Shown one piece after another: positions 52,859 through 62,922 of a stretch of DNA of 64,000 nt; the stretch's first letter is position 1; every line of letters starts with the position of its first letter. This stretch comes from Spongiihabitans sp963422685 (GTDB lineage: Bacteria > Pseudomonadota > Gammaproteobacteria > Arenicellales > Poriferihabitantaceae). Below the pieces are notes generated by a model. It was given only the letters and a program-made list of their open reading frames with translations, was not told where the DNA came from and ran no database searches. A program made the translations under genes and the position numbers. Where the stretch lies: the NCBI GenBank assembly GCA_963422685.1, contig OY730442.1, positions 2,418,001 through 2,482,000 on the forward strand, read 5' to 3'.

Positions 52859-55594
52859 TCACAGCTTGCCGTGGCACTGTTTGAATTTTTTCCCCGACCC
52901 GCATGGGCATGGCTCGTTTCTACCGACTTTCCTGCTGTCTCTTACATAGGGCTGAACGGGTCCCGCGCCCGGGGATGACCGCATGGACTGTCCAGACCCG
53001 GATGCGCGTGGTTCAACCCCGGCTTGCGCAGTGGATTCATCGTGAATGTACTGCATGGAACTCGCGCGCGCCTGCTGCTCTCGCAGTCGTTTCTCTATCG
53101 CCATCATTTCTTCCTCGGACGGCACCACTACTTTTGCTAAGATAGAAATAACTTCGCCCTTTATAGATTCAAGCAGGGCCGTGAACATTTCGAATGCTTC
53201 GCGTTTGTATTCCTGTTTGGGATTTTTTTGCGCATACCCGCGCAATCCGATTCCCTGGCGCAGATAATCCATATTCGCCAGATGTTCTTTCCATTGATCG
53301 TCCAGCACTTTCAGCATCACCTGTTTCTCAAAGTGACGCATGCTGTCGCTTCCCACCCGCTGTTCCTTGGCTCTGGAGGCCTCGGCGATTGATTGCAGTA
53401 TCTTTTTTCGAAGCGTTTCTTCATGCAGCGCATCATCTTCGTCCAACCACTTGCGAATTTCCAGTTTTGCGCCAAATTCAGACTCGATTTCCTGGCTGAG
53501 TCGTTCAATATCCCATTGTTCTTCCAAGGTTTGCGGGGGAATAGAACGATCAATAACGGCGTTCACCACCTCGTCCCGCGTGTCGGCGATGTATGCCGAA
53601 ATGTCTTCGGTTTCCATCAGGGCATTGCGTTGTTCGTAGATTACCTTGCGCTGCTCATTGGCCACGTCGTCGTATTCCAGCAATTGCTTGCGCATATCGA
53701 AGTTATGGCCTTCCACTTTCTTCTGCGCATTTTCGATTGCGCGGGTAACCCAGGGATGCTCAATGGCTTCTCCTTCTTCCATGCCCAGTTTTTCCATCAG
53801 CCCGGCGATTTTCTGCGAGCCAAAAATCCGCATCAAATTATCTTCAAGCGATAAAAAGAACCGACTGGAACCCGGGTCGCCCTGGCGGCCGCAGCGGCCG
53901 CGCAGTTGATTGTCTACCCGTCTGGATTCATTTCTTTCAGTGCCCAGAACATGCAGCCCTCCGGCCGCAATAACCTGCTCATGGCGCTTTTCCCATTGCT
54001 TTTGGGCTGCGCCGATTTGCGCTTCGTCTTCGAGCTTGCTCAATTCAAGCTCAAGGTTTCCGCCGAGCACGATATCGGTGCCGCGTCCCGCCATGTTGGT
54101 GGCTATGGTCACGTTGCCCGGTCGCCCGGCTTCTGCGATTATTTCCGCTTCACTGCCGTGATGTTTGGCATTGAGTACCTGGTGTTCAATTCCCTTGCGC
54201 CGGAGAATCTGCGATAAATGTTCGGAGGTTTCAATCGATGCCGTACCCACCAGAACGGGTTGGCTGCGCGCACGGCATTGTTCGATTTCCGCGCAGATTG
54301 CAGCATATTTTTCATCGGCAGTGCGAAACACCAGATCAGGCCGGTCCTGTCGGACCATTTCCCTGTTGGTCGGCATGATTACCACTTCCAGGCCATAAAT
54401 CTGCAGGAACTCCGGGGCTTCCGTATCTGCCGTACCAGTCATTCCGGACAATGTGTCGTACAGGCGAAAGTAATTCTGAAATGTGATCGAGGCCAGGGTT
54501 TGGTTCTCCTGCTGAATCGGCACCCCCTCCTTGGCCTCCACCGCCTGATGCAGCCCTTCGGACCATCTGCGGCCTGACATCATCCGCCCGGTAAACTCAT
54601 CAATGATAACAATGGTATTGTCCTTCACGATGTAATCCACGTCCTTGCGGAACAAGTTAATAGCGCGCAGGGCCGAATACAAATGATGCATCAGTCCGAT
54701 ACTTCCAACCTCGTACAAACTGCTGCCCTGATCCAGTAATCCTGCGCCGATCAATAATTCTTCTGCGTGTTCGTGCCCCTCTTCGGTCAAGGCGATTTGC
54801 CGGGTTTTTTCATCAACCGAAAAATCCCCGGGGCCGTCCGGGTCCTGCTGCCTGACCAGCATGGGCGCAATGCGATTAATCCGGGTATACAGGTCGGTGC
54901 TTTCTTCGGCCGGGCCGGAAATGATCAGTGGTGTCCGGGCTTCATCAATCAATATGGAATCCACTTCGTCCACTATGCCGAACCCCAATCCATTTTGAAA
55001 TCTGTCTTCCCCGGAAAACGCCATATTATCCCGCAGGTAATCAAAGCCGAACTCGTTATTGGTGCCGTACACGATATCGCTTTGATAAGCCGCTTTTTTT
55101 GCCTGCCGGTCCTGCCCGGACAGGATTACTCCCACGGTTAAGCCGAGGAAGGAATAAATTTTCCCCATCCATTCGGCGTCGCGCCGGGCCAGGTAATCGT
55201 TGACCGTAACAATATGGACCGGTGACCCCGCCAGAGCGTTGAGATAAGCTGGCAGGGTTGCTACCAGGGTTTTGCCTTCGCCGGTTTTCATTTCGGCAAT
55301 CCTGCCGTGGTTCAATACCATGCCGCCGATCAATTGCACGTCAAAATGGCGCAGTCCCAGGGTGCGCATCGACGCTTCCCTGACCACCGCAAATGCTTCA
55401 GCCAGCAACTTGCTGCGGTCGGTGCCATCGGCGATGCGCTGCTTGAATTCCGTGGTTTTGGCGCCCAGTTGGTCATCACTGAGGGTTTTTAAACCCGCCT
55501 CAAGCGCATTGATATCGCTAACTGTTTTGTTCAGTTTTTTTAGCAGGCGCTGATTCTGGTCTCCAAAAACTTTTTTCAGGGCATTCTGAAACAT
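52859..55594 (-). CDS. secA: Preprotein translocase ATPase SecA
   Basis: 911 residues. Walker A is in MKTGEGKTLVA (about residues 102-112), Walker B in FGIVDEVDSILIDEARTPL, and DMAGRGTDIVLGGN is the motor motif of the second nucleotide-binding domain. A C-terminal zinc finger CPCGSGKKFKQCH binds SecB and phospholipids. It drives Sec-dependent export, including that of the giant protein of this window. It is divergent from dciA and precedes argJ-mutT. Confidence 0.97.
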   Translation of the reverse strand: MFQNALKKVFGDQNQRLLKKLNKTVSDINALEAGLKTLSDDQLGAKTTEFKQRIADGTDRSKLLAEAFAVVREASMRTLGLRHFDVQLIGGMVLNHGRIAEMKTGEGKTLVATLPAYLNALAGSPVHIVTVNDYLARRDAEWMGKIYSFLGLTVGVILSGQDRQAKKAAYQSDIVYGTNNEFGFDYLRDNMAFSGEDRFQNGLGFGIVDEVDSILIDEARTPLIISGPAEESTDLYTRINRIAPMLVRQQDPDGPGDFSVDEKTRQIALTEEGHEHAEELLIGAGLLDQGSSLYEVGSIGLMHHLYSALRAINLFRKDVDYIVKDNTIVIIDEFTGRMMSGRRWSEGLHQAVEAKEGVPIQQENQTLASITFQNYFRLYDTLSGMTGTADTEAPEFLQIYGLEVVIMPTNREMVRQDRPDLVFRTADEKYAAICAEIEQCRARSQPVLVGTASIETSEHLSQILRRKGIEHQVLNAKHHGSEAEIIAEAGRPGNVTIATNMAGRGTDIVLGGNLELELSKLEDEAQIGAAQKQWEKRHEQVIAAGGLHVLGTERNESRRVDNQLRGRCGRQGDPGSSRFFLSLEDNLMRIFGSQKIAGLMEKLGMEEGEAIEHPWVTRAIENAQKKVEGHNFDMRKQLLEYDDVANEQRKVIYEQRNALMETEDISAYIADTRDEVVNAVIDRSIPPQTLEEQWDIERLSQEIESEFGAKLEIRKWLDEDDALHEETLRKKILQSIAEASRAKEQRVGSDSMRHFEKQVMLKVLDDQWKEHLANMDYLRQGIGLRGYAQKNPKQEYKREAFEMFTALLESIKGEVISILAKVVVPSEEEMMAIEKRLREQQARASSMQYIHDESTAQAGVEPRASGSGQSMRSSPGAGPVQPYVRDSRKVGRNEPCPCGSGKKFKQCHGKL

Positions 55595-55692
55595 ATAGAC
55601 AAATAATATTACCTGCTGCGAGGCTTGTTGTGGTTGAATTGCCGCAGGATTATGCCAGAGTCACCACTTTACTATAAGATTAAAACAATTGA

Positions 55693-56139
55693 ATGAAAGA
55701 GTTCAAATCTGTCGCATGGATGGTTAAAAACCAGTTGCCGGTTAGCCAAGATCCGCCGCAGGATGAAGAGTCGCAGCGCGCTCTCAGGGCGTATTGGCGG
55801 CAAAATGCGGGCATTGCCGCGCCGTATACTTATCCATTATTGTTTCAATCAGGCCGCCTGGTATTGTTTTGTGATTCCGCCGCCTGGGGAACCCGGATTC
55901 GCTATCAGATTCCATCATTGCTGCGGCAATTAAACGAAAGTGGTTTTGGAATTCGCGAAATAAAAACCAGAATCCGCCCACTGTCGGCAGTGCGGACAAC
56001 GGCTTCAAAGTACCGAAAAACCATCAATCCGATTTCGCCGGAAAATGCCAGTGCTATAGGTCATCTGGCGAAAAAAGTCCAGCATCAGGGCTTGAAAGAA
56101 TCTCTGCTCCGACTGTCGAAAAGAGCAGTCAGGAAGTGA
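55693..56139 (+). CDS. dciA: DUF721-family replicative helicase loader DciA
   Basis: 148 residues with a DUF721 core: YTYPLLFQSGRLVLFCDSAA, WGTRIRYQIPSLLRQLNESG and IREIKTRIRP, then a basic C-terminal tail (LLRLSKRAVRK). DciA proteins help load DnaB in most bacteria lacking DnaC. The position, between lpxC and secA and divergent from secA, is that of the Pseudomonas gene. The family is diverged, hence slightly lower confidence. Confidence 0.82.
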   Translation: MKEFKSVAWMVKNQLPVSQDPPQDEESQRALRAYWRQNAGIAAPYTYPLLFQSGRLVLFCDSAAWGTRIRYQIPSLLRQLNESGFGIREIKTRIRPLSAVRTTASKYRKTINPISPENASAIGHLAKKVQHQGLKESLLRLSKRAVRK

Positions 56140-56207
56140 CACCAGGCTGGGCTGGCTGATGCCTGAAAGTGAAAAAAGCGGGGTATGGATTTTTAAACGA
56201 ATCAGGC

Positions 56208-57122
56208 CTAAGCGGCGGCTGTTACCGTTCTGGCGAAAGCGATGGGCATTGCGGTTTCGTCCTCATAGGAAATCAGCTCCCAGGCGGATTCATGGGCAAT
56301 CAACTTTCGTAGCAACCGGTTATTCAGGGCATGCCCGGATTTATGCGCACTGAATGCGCCGATCAACGGGTAGCCGAGCAGGTAAAGATCACCGATTGCA
56401 TCCAGCACCTTGTGTTTGACGAATTCATCTTTATAGCGCAATCCGTCGTCATTGAGAATATGGAACGAATCCATGACGATGGCATTGTCAAAGCTGCCGC
56501 CCTGGGCTAATCCCGCATTGCGCAAGGCTTCCAGGTCGTCCATGAAGCCAAACGTTCTGGCCCGGCTGACTTCTTTTACAAATGATGTGGTAGAAAAATC
56601 CACCACGGCGACCTGGGTTGAACTTTGCAAAATGGGGTGATCAAAATCAATGGCAAACGATACTTTAAAACCATTAAATGGTTCAAATTTTACCCATTTG
56701 TCGTCCTCTTCAACCAATAATGGCTGCTTGATTCGCATAAATTGCTTGGGTTTTTCCTGTTCAAAAATGCCGGCAGATTGCAGCAGAAAAACAAACGGGC
56801 CGGCACTGCCGTCCATAATAGGTACTTCCGGAGCGCTCACTTCTATATGGGCATTGTCTATTCCGAGACCAGCAAAAGCAGACATTAAATGCTCAACCGT
56901 GGAAATTTTGGTCCCGTCCACTTCCAGGGTGGTGGATAACCGGGTATCACTTACATTTTCGGGGCGGGCGGGAACGGCGACAACCGAGTCGAGGTCCACT
57001 CGATGGAAAACAATTCCAGTGTCCACCGGGGCGGGCCGCAGCGTTAAATATACTTTTTCACCAGTATGAAGACCTACTCCAGTGGCGTGAATGGTGTTGT
57101 TCAGCGTGCGTTGTTTAATCAT
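56208..57122 (-). CDS. lpxC: UDP-3-O-acyl-N-acetylglucosamine deacetylase
   Basis: 304 residues. Zinc ligands are the histidine in TVEHLMSAFAGLGIDNAHIE and the HKVLDAIGD motif near residue 237, and the catalytic histidine is in GAFSAHKSGHALNN. It is the committed step of lipid A synthesis and shows that the organism makes lipopolysaccharide. It lies 111 bp after ftsZ, where its own promoter probably lies. Confidence 0.96.
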   Translation of the reverse strand: MIKQRTLNNTIHATGVGLHTGEKVYLTLRPAPVDTGIVFHRVDLDSVVAVPARPENVSDTRLSTTLEVDGTKISTVEHLMSAFAGLGIDNAHIEVSAPEVPIMDGSAGPFVFLLQSAGIFEQEKPKQFMRIKQPLLVEEDDKWVKFEPFNGFKVSFAIDFDHPILQSSTQVAVVDFSTTSFVKEVSRARTFGFMDDLEALRNAGLAQGGSFDNAIVMDSFHILNDDGLRYKDEFVKHKVLDAIGDLYLLGYPLIGAFSAHKSGHALNNRLLRKLIAHESAWELISYEDETAMPIAFARTVTAAA

Positions 57123-57233
57123 TCCTGCCAGTTTTTGGAAAAGGAGTGGCTACGTCTGTAGAAAGAGGGCGAATACTACACAAAAACTGCTTGAAAATGA
57201 ACAATTTTATGTTGCATATCCAGGGCATTTCGG

Positions 57234-58382
57234 TTAATCGGCCTGTTTCCGCAAAAAGGCCGGAATGTCCAGATATCCCTTGTCCTGCCGGGTCTCGGTC
57301 ACCGCAGCACCGGTTCGGTTAAATTGCTTTGGCGGCAAACCCCGGCCTGCTTGCGGCACGTTTTGCTGCACGGCCTGAACCGGTTTGGAGGTGGTCTCTT
57401 CGACCTCTTTGAGTTGCGCCGCCTTCAGGTCCATTAAACCCGTGGCAACCATGGTGACCCTTAAATCATCCTGCATATCAGAGTCGTATGCTACACCAAT
57501 TAGCACGTGGGCATCATCGGCGGCGTATGCCTGAATGGCATTGCCCACTGCGTCGTACTCGCCGATTGTCATACCCGGTGCGGCGGTAATATTCACCAGA
57601 AGGCCTTTTGCGCCGTGTAAATTAACATCTTCGAGCAGCGGGCTGGAAATGGCTTGTTGGGCTGCTTCAATGGCGCGGTTTTCACCGCTCATGGTGGCGG
57701 ACCCCATCATGGCCATGCCCATCTCCGACATGACTGTACGGACATCCGCGAAATCCACGTTAATCATCCCCGGCCGGGTAATGAGCTCTGAAATACCCTG
57801 TACTGCATTGAACAACACTTCATTGGCTTTGTTGAACGCCTCAACCATAGTGGCTTTGTGGCCCATTACCGCCAGCACTTTTTCATTTGGAATGATTATT
57901 AATGAATCGACATATTCTTTCAGTTCAGCAATGCCCTGATCTGAAACAGCCGTGCGTTTTTTCCCTTCAAAAGGAAATGGACGTGTCACTACCGCAACGG
58001 TAAGAATATCCTTTTCCCGCGCCAGTTCTGCAATCACCGGGGCTGCACCGGTACCGGTTCCGCCGCCCATGCCGGCGGTAATAAAAATCATATCCGCACC
58101 GTCGATGGCGGCAACAATGCGGTCACGGTCTTCTTCCGCAGCCTGTCGACCGATTTCAGGCTTTGCACCCGCCCCCAGCCCTTTTGTCAAAGCTTCGCCA
58201 AGCTGCAGTACCGTAGTGGCCTTTGATTGCGCCAGCACCTGGGCGTCGGTATTGGCGCTGATAAATTCAACGCCTTCAATGTGGCGGCCAAGCATGTGGT
58301 TCACGGCGTTGCCGCCGCCGCCGCCCACTCCGATTACCTTGATCACCGCTTGCTGACTTACTGTGTCTGCGAGTTCAAACAT
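57234..58382 (-). CDS. ftsZ: Cell division GTPase FtsZ
   Basis: 382 residues from the ATG at 58382 (MFELADTVSQQAVIKVIG), with AGGAG 8 bp upstream; the frame extends to 58415 but is not used. The tubulin signature GGGTGTGAAPVIAE lies near residue 106, after IKVIGVGGGGGNAVNHM. The C-terminal tail ends LDIPAFLRKQAD, the conserved peptide that binds FtsA and ZipA. It follows ftsA by 87 bp. Confidence 0.97.
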   Translation of the reverse strand: MFELADTVSQQAVIKVIGVGGGGGNAVNHMLGRHIEGVEFISANTDAQVLAQSKATTVLQLGEALTKGLGAGAKPEIGRQAAEEDRDRIVAAIDGADMIFITAGMGGGTGTGAAPVIAELAREKDILTVAVVTRPFPFEGKKRTAVSDQGIAELKEYVDSLIIIPNEKVLAVMGHKATMVEAFNKANEVLFNAVQGISELITRPGMINVDFADVRTVMSEMGMAMMGSATMSGENRAIEAAQQAISSPLLEDVNLHGAKGLLVNITAAPGMTIGEYDAVGNAIQAYAADDAHVLIGVAYDSDMQDDLRVTMVATGLMDLKAAQLKEVEETTSKPVQAVQQNVPQAGRGLPPKQFNRTGAAVTETRQDKGYLDIPAFLRKQAD

Positions 58383-58469
58383 ATTGCTTATCTCCTGGTG
58401 TGTTAATGTAAACAAAAAAGACCAAGCGGTTGCGAATGCTCAATCTTGAAAATGAAACGGTCCCCATGA

Positions 58470-59705
58470 CTAAAAACTCCCCTTGAACCAGCTTTTCATG
58501 CGTTCAGCCATGGAAGTCATGCTGCCGGGATGGTGTGACTGCTGATGGATCAGATTTCGATTGGTATATCCAAATTGGGCGAGGCCAATGCCGGTGGAGT
58601 AAATCGGGTTGCAGATCATCTCGCTGCTACTGCCATCGTAATTGGGTAAACCCTGGCGCACCGGCAAATGAAAAATCTCTTCCGCAAGATCCATCATGCC
58701 TTCAATTTTCGAACTGCCGCCAGTGAGTACGATGCCTGAACCAATCACTTCTTCGAAACCACTTTTGCGAATTTCAGCCTGGATCAACAACAGCAGTTCT
58801 TCTATTCTGGGTTCGATAATTTCTGCCAGATTTCTTCTGGAAAGTACGCGCGGCGGGCGTCCGCCCATGCTCGGGGTTTCGATGGCCTGTCCCTCGTCGA
58901 CCAACTGAACCAGTGTGCAGCCGTATTTTTTCTTGATTTCTTCCGCCGCCTGTGTTGGCGTATGAAATGCCACGGCAATGTCATTGGTCACCTGATCACC
59001 GGCTACGGGGATGACCGCAGTATGGCGTATCACCCCTTCGGTAAAAATCGCAATGTCGGTGGTGCCGCCGCCAATATCGATCATGCAGACGCCAAGTTCG
59101 CGCTCATCTTCGGTGAGCACTGCTTCGCTGGAAGCGATTTGCTCCAGAATGAGGTCATCCACTTCCAAGCCGCAGCGCCGAATACATTTCACTATATTTT
59201 GCGCGGCACTCACTGCGCCGGTAATCATATGCACCCGGGCTTCCATCCGCACGCCACACATCCCGGCCGGATCGCGAATTCCATCCTGGCCATCAATCAC
59301 AAAACCCTGGGGCATAACGTGCAAAATACGCTGGTCATTGGGCATGGGCATGGCCTTGGCCGCATCGATCACGCGATCGATATCGCTCTGGGTGACTTCG
59401 TTGTCCTTGATCGCGACCACACCGTGAGAATTGATACTGCTGATATGTGCGCCGGCAATGCCGGCATACACGGAATAGATTTGACAGCGCGCCATGAATT
59501 CGGCTTCTTCCACGGCCCGCTGGATCGATTGCACGGTAGATTCGATATTGGCGACCACACCTTTGCGTAAACCTCGCGCTGGTTGATGCCCCACGCCAAT
59601 CACTTCCATCGTGTCATCGTCCCGGACTTCAACAACGATAACCAGCACTTTGGACGTGCCGATATCCAGGCCGACTACCAGTTTGTTATTTGATTTTTTC
59701 GCCAT
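58470..59705 (-). CDS. ftsA: Cell division protein FtsA
   Basis: 411 residues of the actin/HSP70 superfamily. VVGLDIGTSKVLVIV is the phosphate-1 loop, CMIDIGGGTTDIAIF the phosphate-2 loop, and GSGIVLTGGSSKIEGMMDLA the adenosine motif. An amphipathic C-terminus (MAERMKSWFKGSF) tethers the protein to the membrane. It anchors FtsZ. It starts immediately after the ftsQ stop. Confidence 0.97.
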   Translation of the reverse strand: MAKKSNNKLVVGLDIGTSKVLVIVVEVRDDDTMEVIGVGHQPARGLRKGVVANIESTVQSIQRAVEEAEFMARCQIYSVYAGIAGAHISSINSHGVVAIKDNEVTQSDIDRVIDAAKAMPMPNDQRILHVMPQGFVIDGQDGIRDPAGMCGVRMEARVHMITGAVSAAQNIVKCIRRCGLEVDDLILEQIASSEAVLTEDERELGVCMIDIGGGTTDIAIFTEGVIRHTAVIPVAGDQVTNDIAVAFHTPTQAAEEIKKKYGCTLVQLVDEGQAIETPSMGGRPPRVLSRRNLAEIIEPRIEELLLLIQAEIRKSGFEEVIGSGIVLTGGSSKIEGMMDLAEEIFHLPVRQGLPNYDGSSSEMICNPIYSTGIGLAQFGYTNRNLIHQQSHHPGSMTSMAERMKSWFKGSF

Positions 59706-60596
59706 TTATCTGTTTGAGGCCTGGTTTTGCAGCGGTTTGCGCCAGCCAATGGAAAAACCATTGGGGTAACGCAGGTCAATGGACTGTATTTCGGCCAACT
59801 GAATGATCTGCTGTTGATTTAACACGGCAATAAATCGCCGGATACGGGAATCAGCATGGTCCCGATCAACCACGATGGATACCCCGGCCGGAGCAGCGGA
59901 TGGATTGGAATGCTGACCGGATTGATTGCCGTGCAGTGCCGGCGCGCTGAGGGATAAATTGAGATGCCACAAATCCCGCGAATCCAGGCCAAGCTGGTTC
60001 AGCACCAGCCCGTTTGAGGCAAATTGCCCGGACCAATCCCGAAATGTCTCCCACACCGTCTGGCGCTGATTCTCCGGCCCAAACAGAATGGGCAGACCCG
60101 GGTAATCGCCCGCATCGTTATTGCCGGATATTGTCTCCTGTCGGTCCACCAGATCACCGGTAAAGTTCAGCCACTGATTTTCTCCCCATCGGGCCACCGG
60201 CTGTACTTCAACCACATCGACCACAATGGTCGAAGGCCATTGGCGCCTGAGCGAAGCAGAAAATACCCCGGGAATCTGCGTAATCCGGTTTTCCAGTCGA
60301 TGCAGGCTGAGCGAAAAGTAATTCCCCTCAAGCGCCGCTTCTACTATCCGTTTAACCTGGTTGCCGTCCACCTGATCGAACCGGCCGCGAACTTCTATGT
60401 CCTGTATCTGAAACCGTTGTGGATGGAATAGCCCGTCTGCAACAAGCAATAAAACCAGCGACGCAATGAACACGCCACTCACCATTGCTATCCACAATGG
60501 CCGCGCATGATCGGGTGTGCCGGGTTGATCTTCAGGCTGCATTGTGGCAGATGAGGATTGCAGGTCCGGGCAATTAACCAGAGGCAATGGTGTCAT
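59706..60596 (-). CDS. ftsQ: Cell division protein FtsQ
   Basis: 296 residues. A cytoplasmic tail, one membrane helix (about 33-53: IAMVSGVFIASLVLLLVADG), a POTRA domain (FQIQDIEVRGRFDQVDGNQV and on) and a beta domain (VARWGENQWLNFTGDLVD, RDLWHLNLSL) match the divisome hub FtsQ. The N-terminal extension has two methionines, so the start is approximate. It overlaps murB by 4 bp (ATGA). ddl, often found just upstream, is absent. Confidence 0.92.
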   Translation of the reverse strand: MTPLPLVNCPDLQSSSATMQPEDQPGTPDHARPLWIAMVSGVFIASLVLLLVADGLFHPQRFQIQDIEVRGRFDQVDGNQVKRIVEAALEGNYFSLSLHRLENRITQIPGVFSASLRRQWPSTIVVDVVEVQPVARWGENQWLNFTGDLVDRQETISGNNDAGDYPGLPILFGPENQRQTVWETFRDWSGQFASNGLVLNQLGLDSRDLWHLNLSLSAPALHGNQSGQHSNPSAAPAGVSIVVDRDHADSRIRRFIAVLNQQQIIQLAEIQSIDLRYPNGFSIGWRKPLQNQASNR

Positions 60597-61513
60597 GCCG
60601 CTCTCCCGATCACACGGACTTCAAGCTCCAGTTCTACGTTGCTGTTTTTCAGCACGCGCTCGCGTATGGCGTGAATCAGCGATTCGATGTCCCGAGAGGT
60701 GGCCTTGCCGTGATTTAAAATAAAGTTGGCGTGCACCTCAGAGACGGCAGCATCACCGATTATGTAACCTTTCAGACCGGCCTGCTCAATCAATCTGGCG
60801 GCGAAATCTCCAGGCGGGTTTCTGAATACTGATCCGGCATTTGCGCTTTGTATCGGCTGGGATGCTTTGCGTTTATCCAGCAGGCTGCGAATTTTATCCG
60901 TGCCCCGGTAATTGCTGTCGGCCATCTCAAGGGCAAGAACCCCGCCCAGAATCCAGTGATCTTCTGGTAATTCAACCTGGCGGTAGGCGAAAGTCACTTC
61001 TTTTGACCGGATTGTTTTGCACCGCCCGTGACGATCAATACATTCTATCTGCTCAACCCGGTCCCATGTTTCGCCGCCAAAAGCTCCCGCATTCATGGCC
61101 AGCGCTCCACCAAACGAACCGGGCACGCCGGCCAGGAATTCAACCCCGGCCAGGTTATTGCGCGCCGCGAATCTCGCTGCTTTGGCGCAGGACACCCCGG
61201 ACTCCACATAGAGTCGGCCGGGCGCGATCAATTCCATGACATTCAGCCCTTTGCACGTGCCAATAACCACGCCATCCACACCACCATCCCGAACCAGAAG
61301 ATTACTGCCCAGACCAATCCAGTGCACAGACATTTGGGGCGGTAATTGCCTATGCAGCCGGACCAGATCTGCCTTGTCGGTCGGGGTATAAAAATATTCC
61401 GCCATACCGCCTGTTCGCCAACTGGTATGCCGCGCCATGGACTCGCCGCTCAGTAATCGCCCCTGCAGTCCTGTCATGAACTGTGGCAGGGAACTGACTG
61501 AATTAACCATCAT
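60593..61513 (-). CDS. murB: UDP-N-acetylenolpyruvoylglucosamine reductase
   Basis: 306 residues of the type II-like MurB form: HTSWRTGGMAEYFYTP, GLGSNLLVRDGGVDG and GVPGSFGGALAMNAGAFGGE (FAD site), then NAGSVFRNPPGDFAARLIEQ, with the catalytic serine near 226, and VSEVHANFILN with the glutamate. It completes UDP-MurNAc. It overlaps murC by 4 bp (ATGA) and ftsQ by 4 bp. Confidence 0.95.
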   Translation of the reverse strand: MMVNSVSSLPQFMTGLQGRLLSGESMARHTSWRTGGMAEYFYTPTDKADLVRLHRQLPPQMSVHWIGLGSNLLVRDGGVDGVVIGTCKGLNVMELIAPGRLYVESGVSCAKAARFAARNNLAGVEFLAGVPGSFGGALAMNAGAFGGETWDRVEQIECIDRHGRCKTIRSKEVTFAYRQVELPEDHWILGGVLALEMADSNYRGTDKIRSLLDKRKASQPIQSANAGSVFRNPPGDFAARLIEQAGLKGYIIGDAAVSEVHANFILNHGKATSRDIESLIHAIRERVLKNSNVELELEVRVIGRAA

Positions 61514-62922
61514 CGACGGCCTCTGGTTACATTTTCAGCTTCAACGGCCGGTTTTGTCAGCGAGCGGGCAAATCGACCAATATCTCCCGCCCCCATTATC
61601 AGCAGCAGGTCATTGCCCTGCACCAGATTTGGCAGCACCGAGCGCAATTCATCCAGCGTCTCGGCAAATACCGGATCGCTGCCGCGTTTGCGGATTGCGC
61701 GACACAATGAGCGGCCATCACTCCCGGCGATAACCGGTTCCCCGGCCGGGTATACCTCGGTGACGATCAAATGCTCCACGGTCGACAATAGGTTTGCAAA
61801 ATCGTCGAATAAATCCCGGGTGCGGGTAAATCGATGCGGTTGAAAAATCACCAGGATTCGCCGCCCGGGCCAGCCGTCCTGACAGGCCGTCAGGGTGACC
61901 TGGAGTTCGCTTGGATGATGGGCGTAATCGTCGATTATTTCTATGCAGTGATCGCCTATTCGGGCGTATCCTAAATATTCAAAACGCCGGCCAATACCTT
62001 GAAACCCGGATAACGCGCGGCGAATCGATGCGACGGATAAACCGAGTTTGCAGGCGATGGCGATCGCGGCCAGTGCGTTCAGTACATTGTGCCGGCCCGG
62101 CAGAGTCAATTGGAACTGGCCTATGGATTGTCCGAACCGGATCACCTCGAATGTGCTTTGTCTGCCATTTTGCTGGATGTTTATTGCCTGGTAATCCACG
62201 TCCTGCCCGAGCCCGTAGCTCACCACCGGCTTGCGCAACTGTGCGGCGATCTGCCGAATATGCAAATCATCGAAGCACAAAATTGCCAGGCCATAGAACG
62301 GCAGGTTATGCAGAAAGTCCAGATAGGCTTGTTTGAGTCGATTGAAATCGCCGTTATAGGTTTCCATGTGATCCCGATCGATATTGGTGAGCACTGCCAT
62401 CTGCGGCTGTAAATGCAAAAAGGATGCGTCACTTTCGTCCGCCTCGGCTACCAGATATTCTCCTTGCCCTAGTCGTGCATTGCTGTTCACGCTATTGACC
62501 ACGCCGCCGACAATGAAAGTCGGGTCGAGGCCGGCACTGGCAAGCGCAGCCACCACCAGACTGGTGGTCGTGGTTTTGCCATGGGTTCCTGCTATCGCGA
62601 TACCCTTGCGAAACCGCATCAATTCGCCAAGCATTTCGGCGCGGGGCACCACCGGAATTTTGCGGTGCCGTGCCGCGGTGATTTCGCTGTTATCCGCATC
62701 CACCGCGCTTGAGGTCACCAGCGCATTTGCGCCTTGGATATTTTCGCTGTTATGGCCGATATAGACGGTGGCACCGGCTTCGCGCAGTCGGTCTATGGTC
62801 TCGCTTTCTGCCAGGTCAGAACCCGATACGATAAAACCTAGATCAAGTAAAACTTCGGCAATCCCGCTCATGCCGATACCACCGATGCCGACAAAATGGA
62901 GGTGGTGTACAAAATCACGCAT
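61510..62922 (-). CDS. murC: UDP-N-acetylmuramate-L-alanine ligase
   Basis: 470 residues. HFVGIGGIGMSGIAEVLLDL opens the UDP-binding domain, GTHGKTTTTSLVVAAL is the ATP-binding loop near residue 110, EADESDASFL and NIDRDHMETY are ligase motifs, and IIDDYAHHPSELQ closes the active site. It adds L-alanine to UDP-MurNAc. It overlaps murG by 8 bp and murB by 4 bp. Confidence 0.96.
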   Translation of the reverse strand: MRDFVHHLHFVGIGGIGMSGIAEVLLDLGFIVSGSDLAESETIDRLREAGATVYIGHNSENIQGANALVTSSAVDADNSEITAARHRKIPVVPRAEMLGELMRFRKGIAIAGTHGKTTTTSLVVAALASAGLDPTFIVGGVVNSVNSNARLGQGEYLVAEADESDASFLHLQPQMAVLTNIDRDHMETYNGDFNRLKQAYLDFLHNLPFYGLAILCFDDLHIRQIAAQLRKPVVSYGLGQDVDYQAINIQQNGRQSTFEVIRFGQSIGQFQLTLPGRHNVLNALAAIAIACKLGLSVASIRRALSGFQGIGRRFEYLGYARIGDHCIEIIDDYAHHPSELQVTLTACQDGWPGRRILVIFQPHRFTRTRDLFDDFANLLSTVEHLIVTEVYPAGEPVIAGSDGRSLCRAIRKRGSDPVFAETLDELRSVLPNLVQGNDLLLIMGAGDIGRFARSLTKPAVEAENVTRGRR

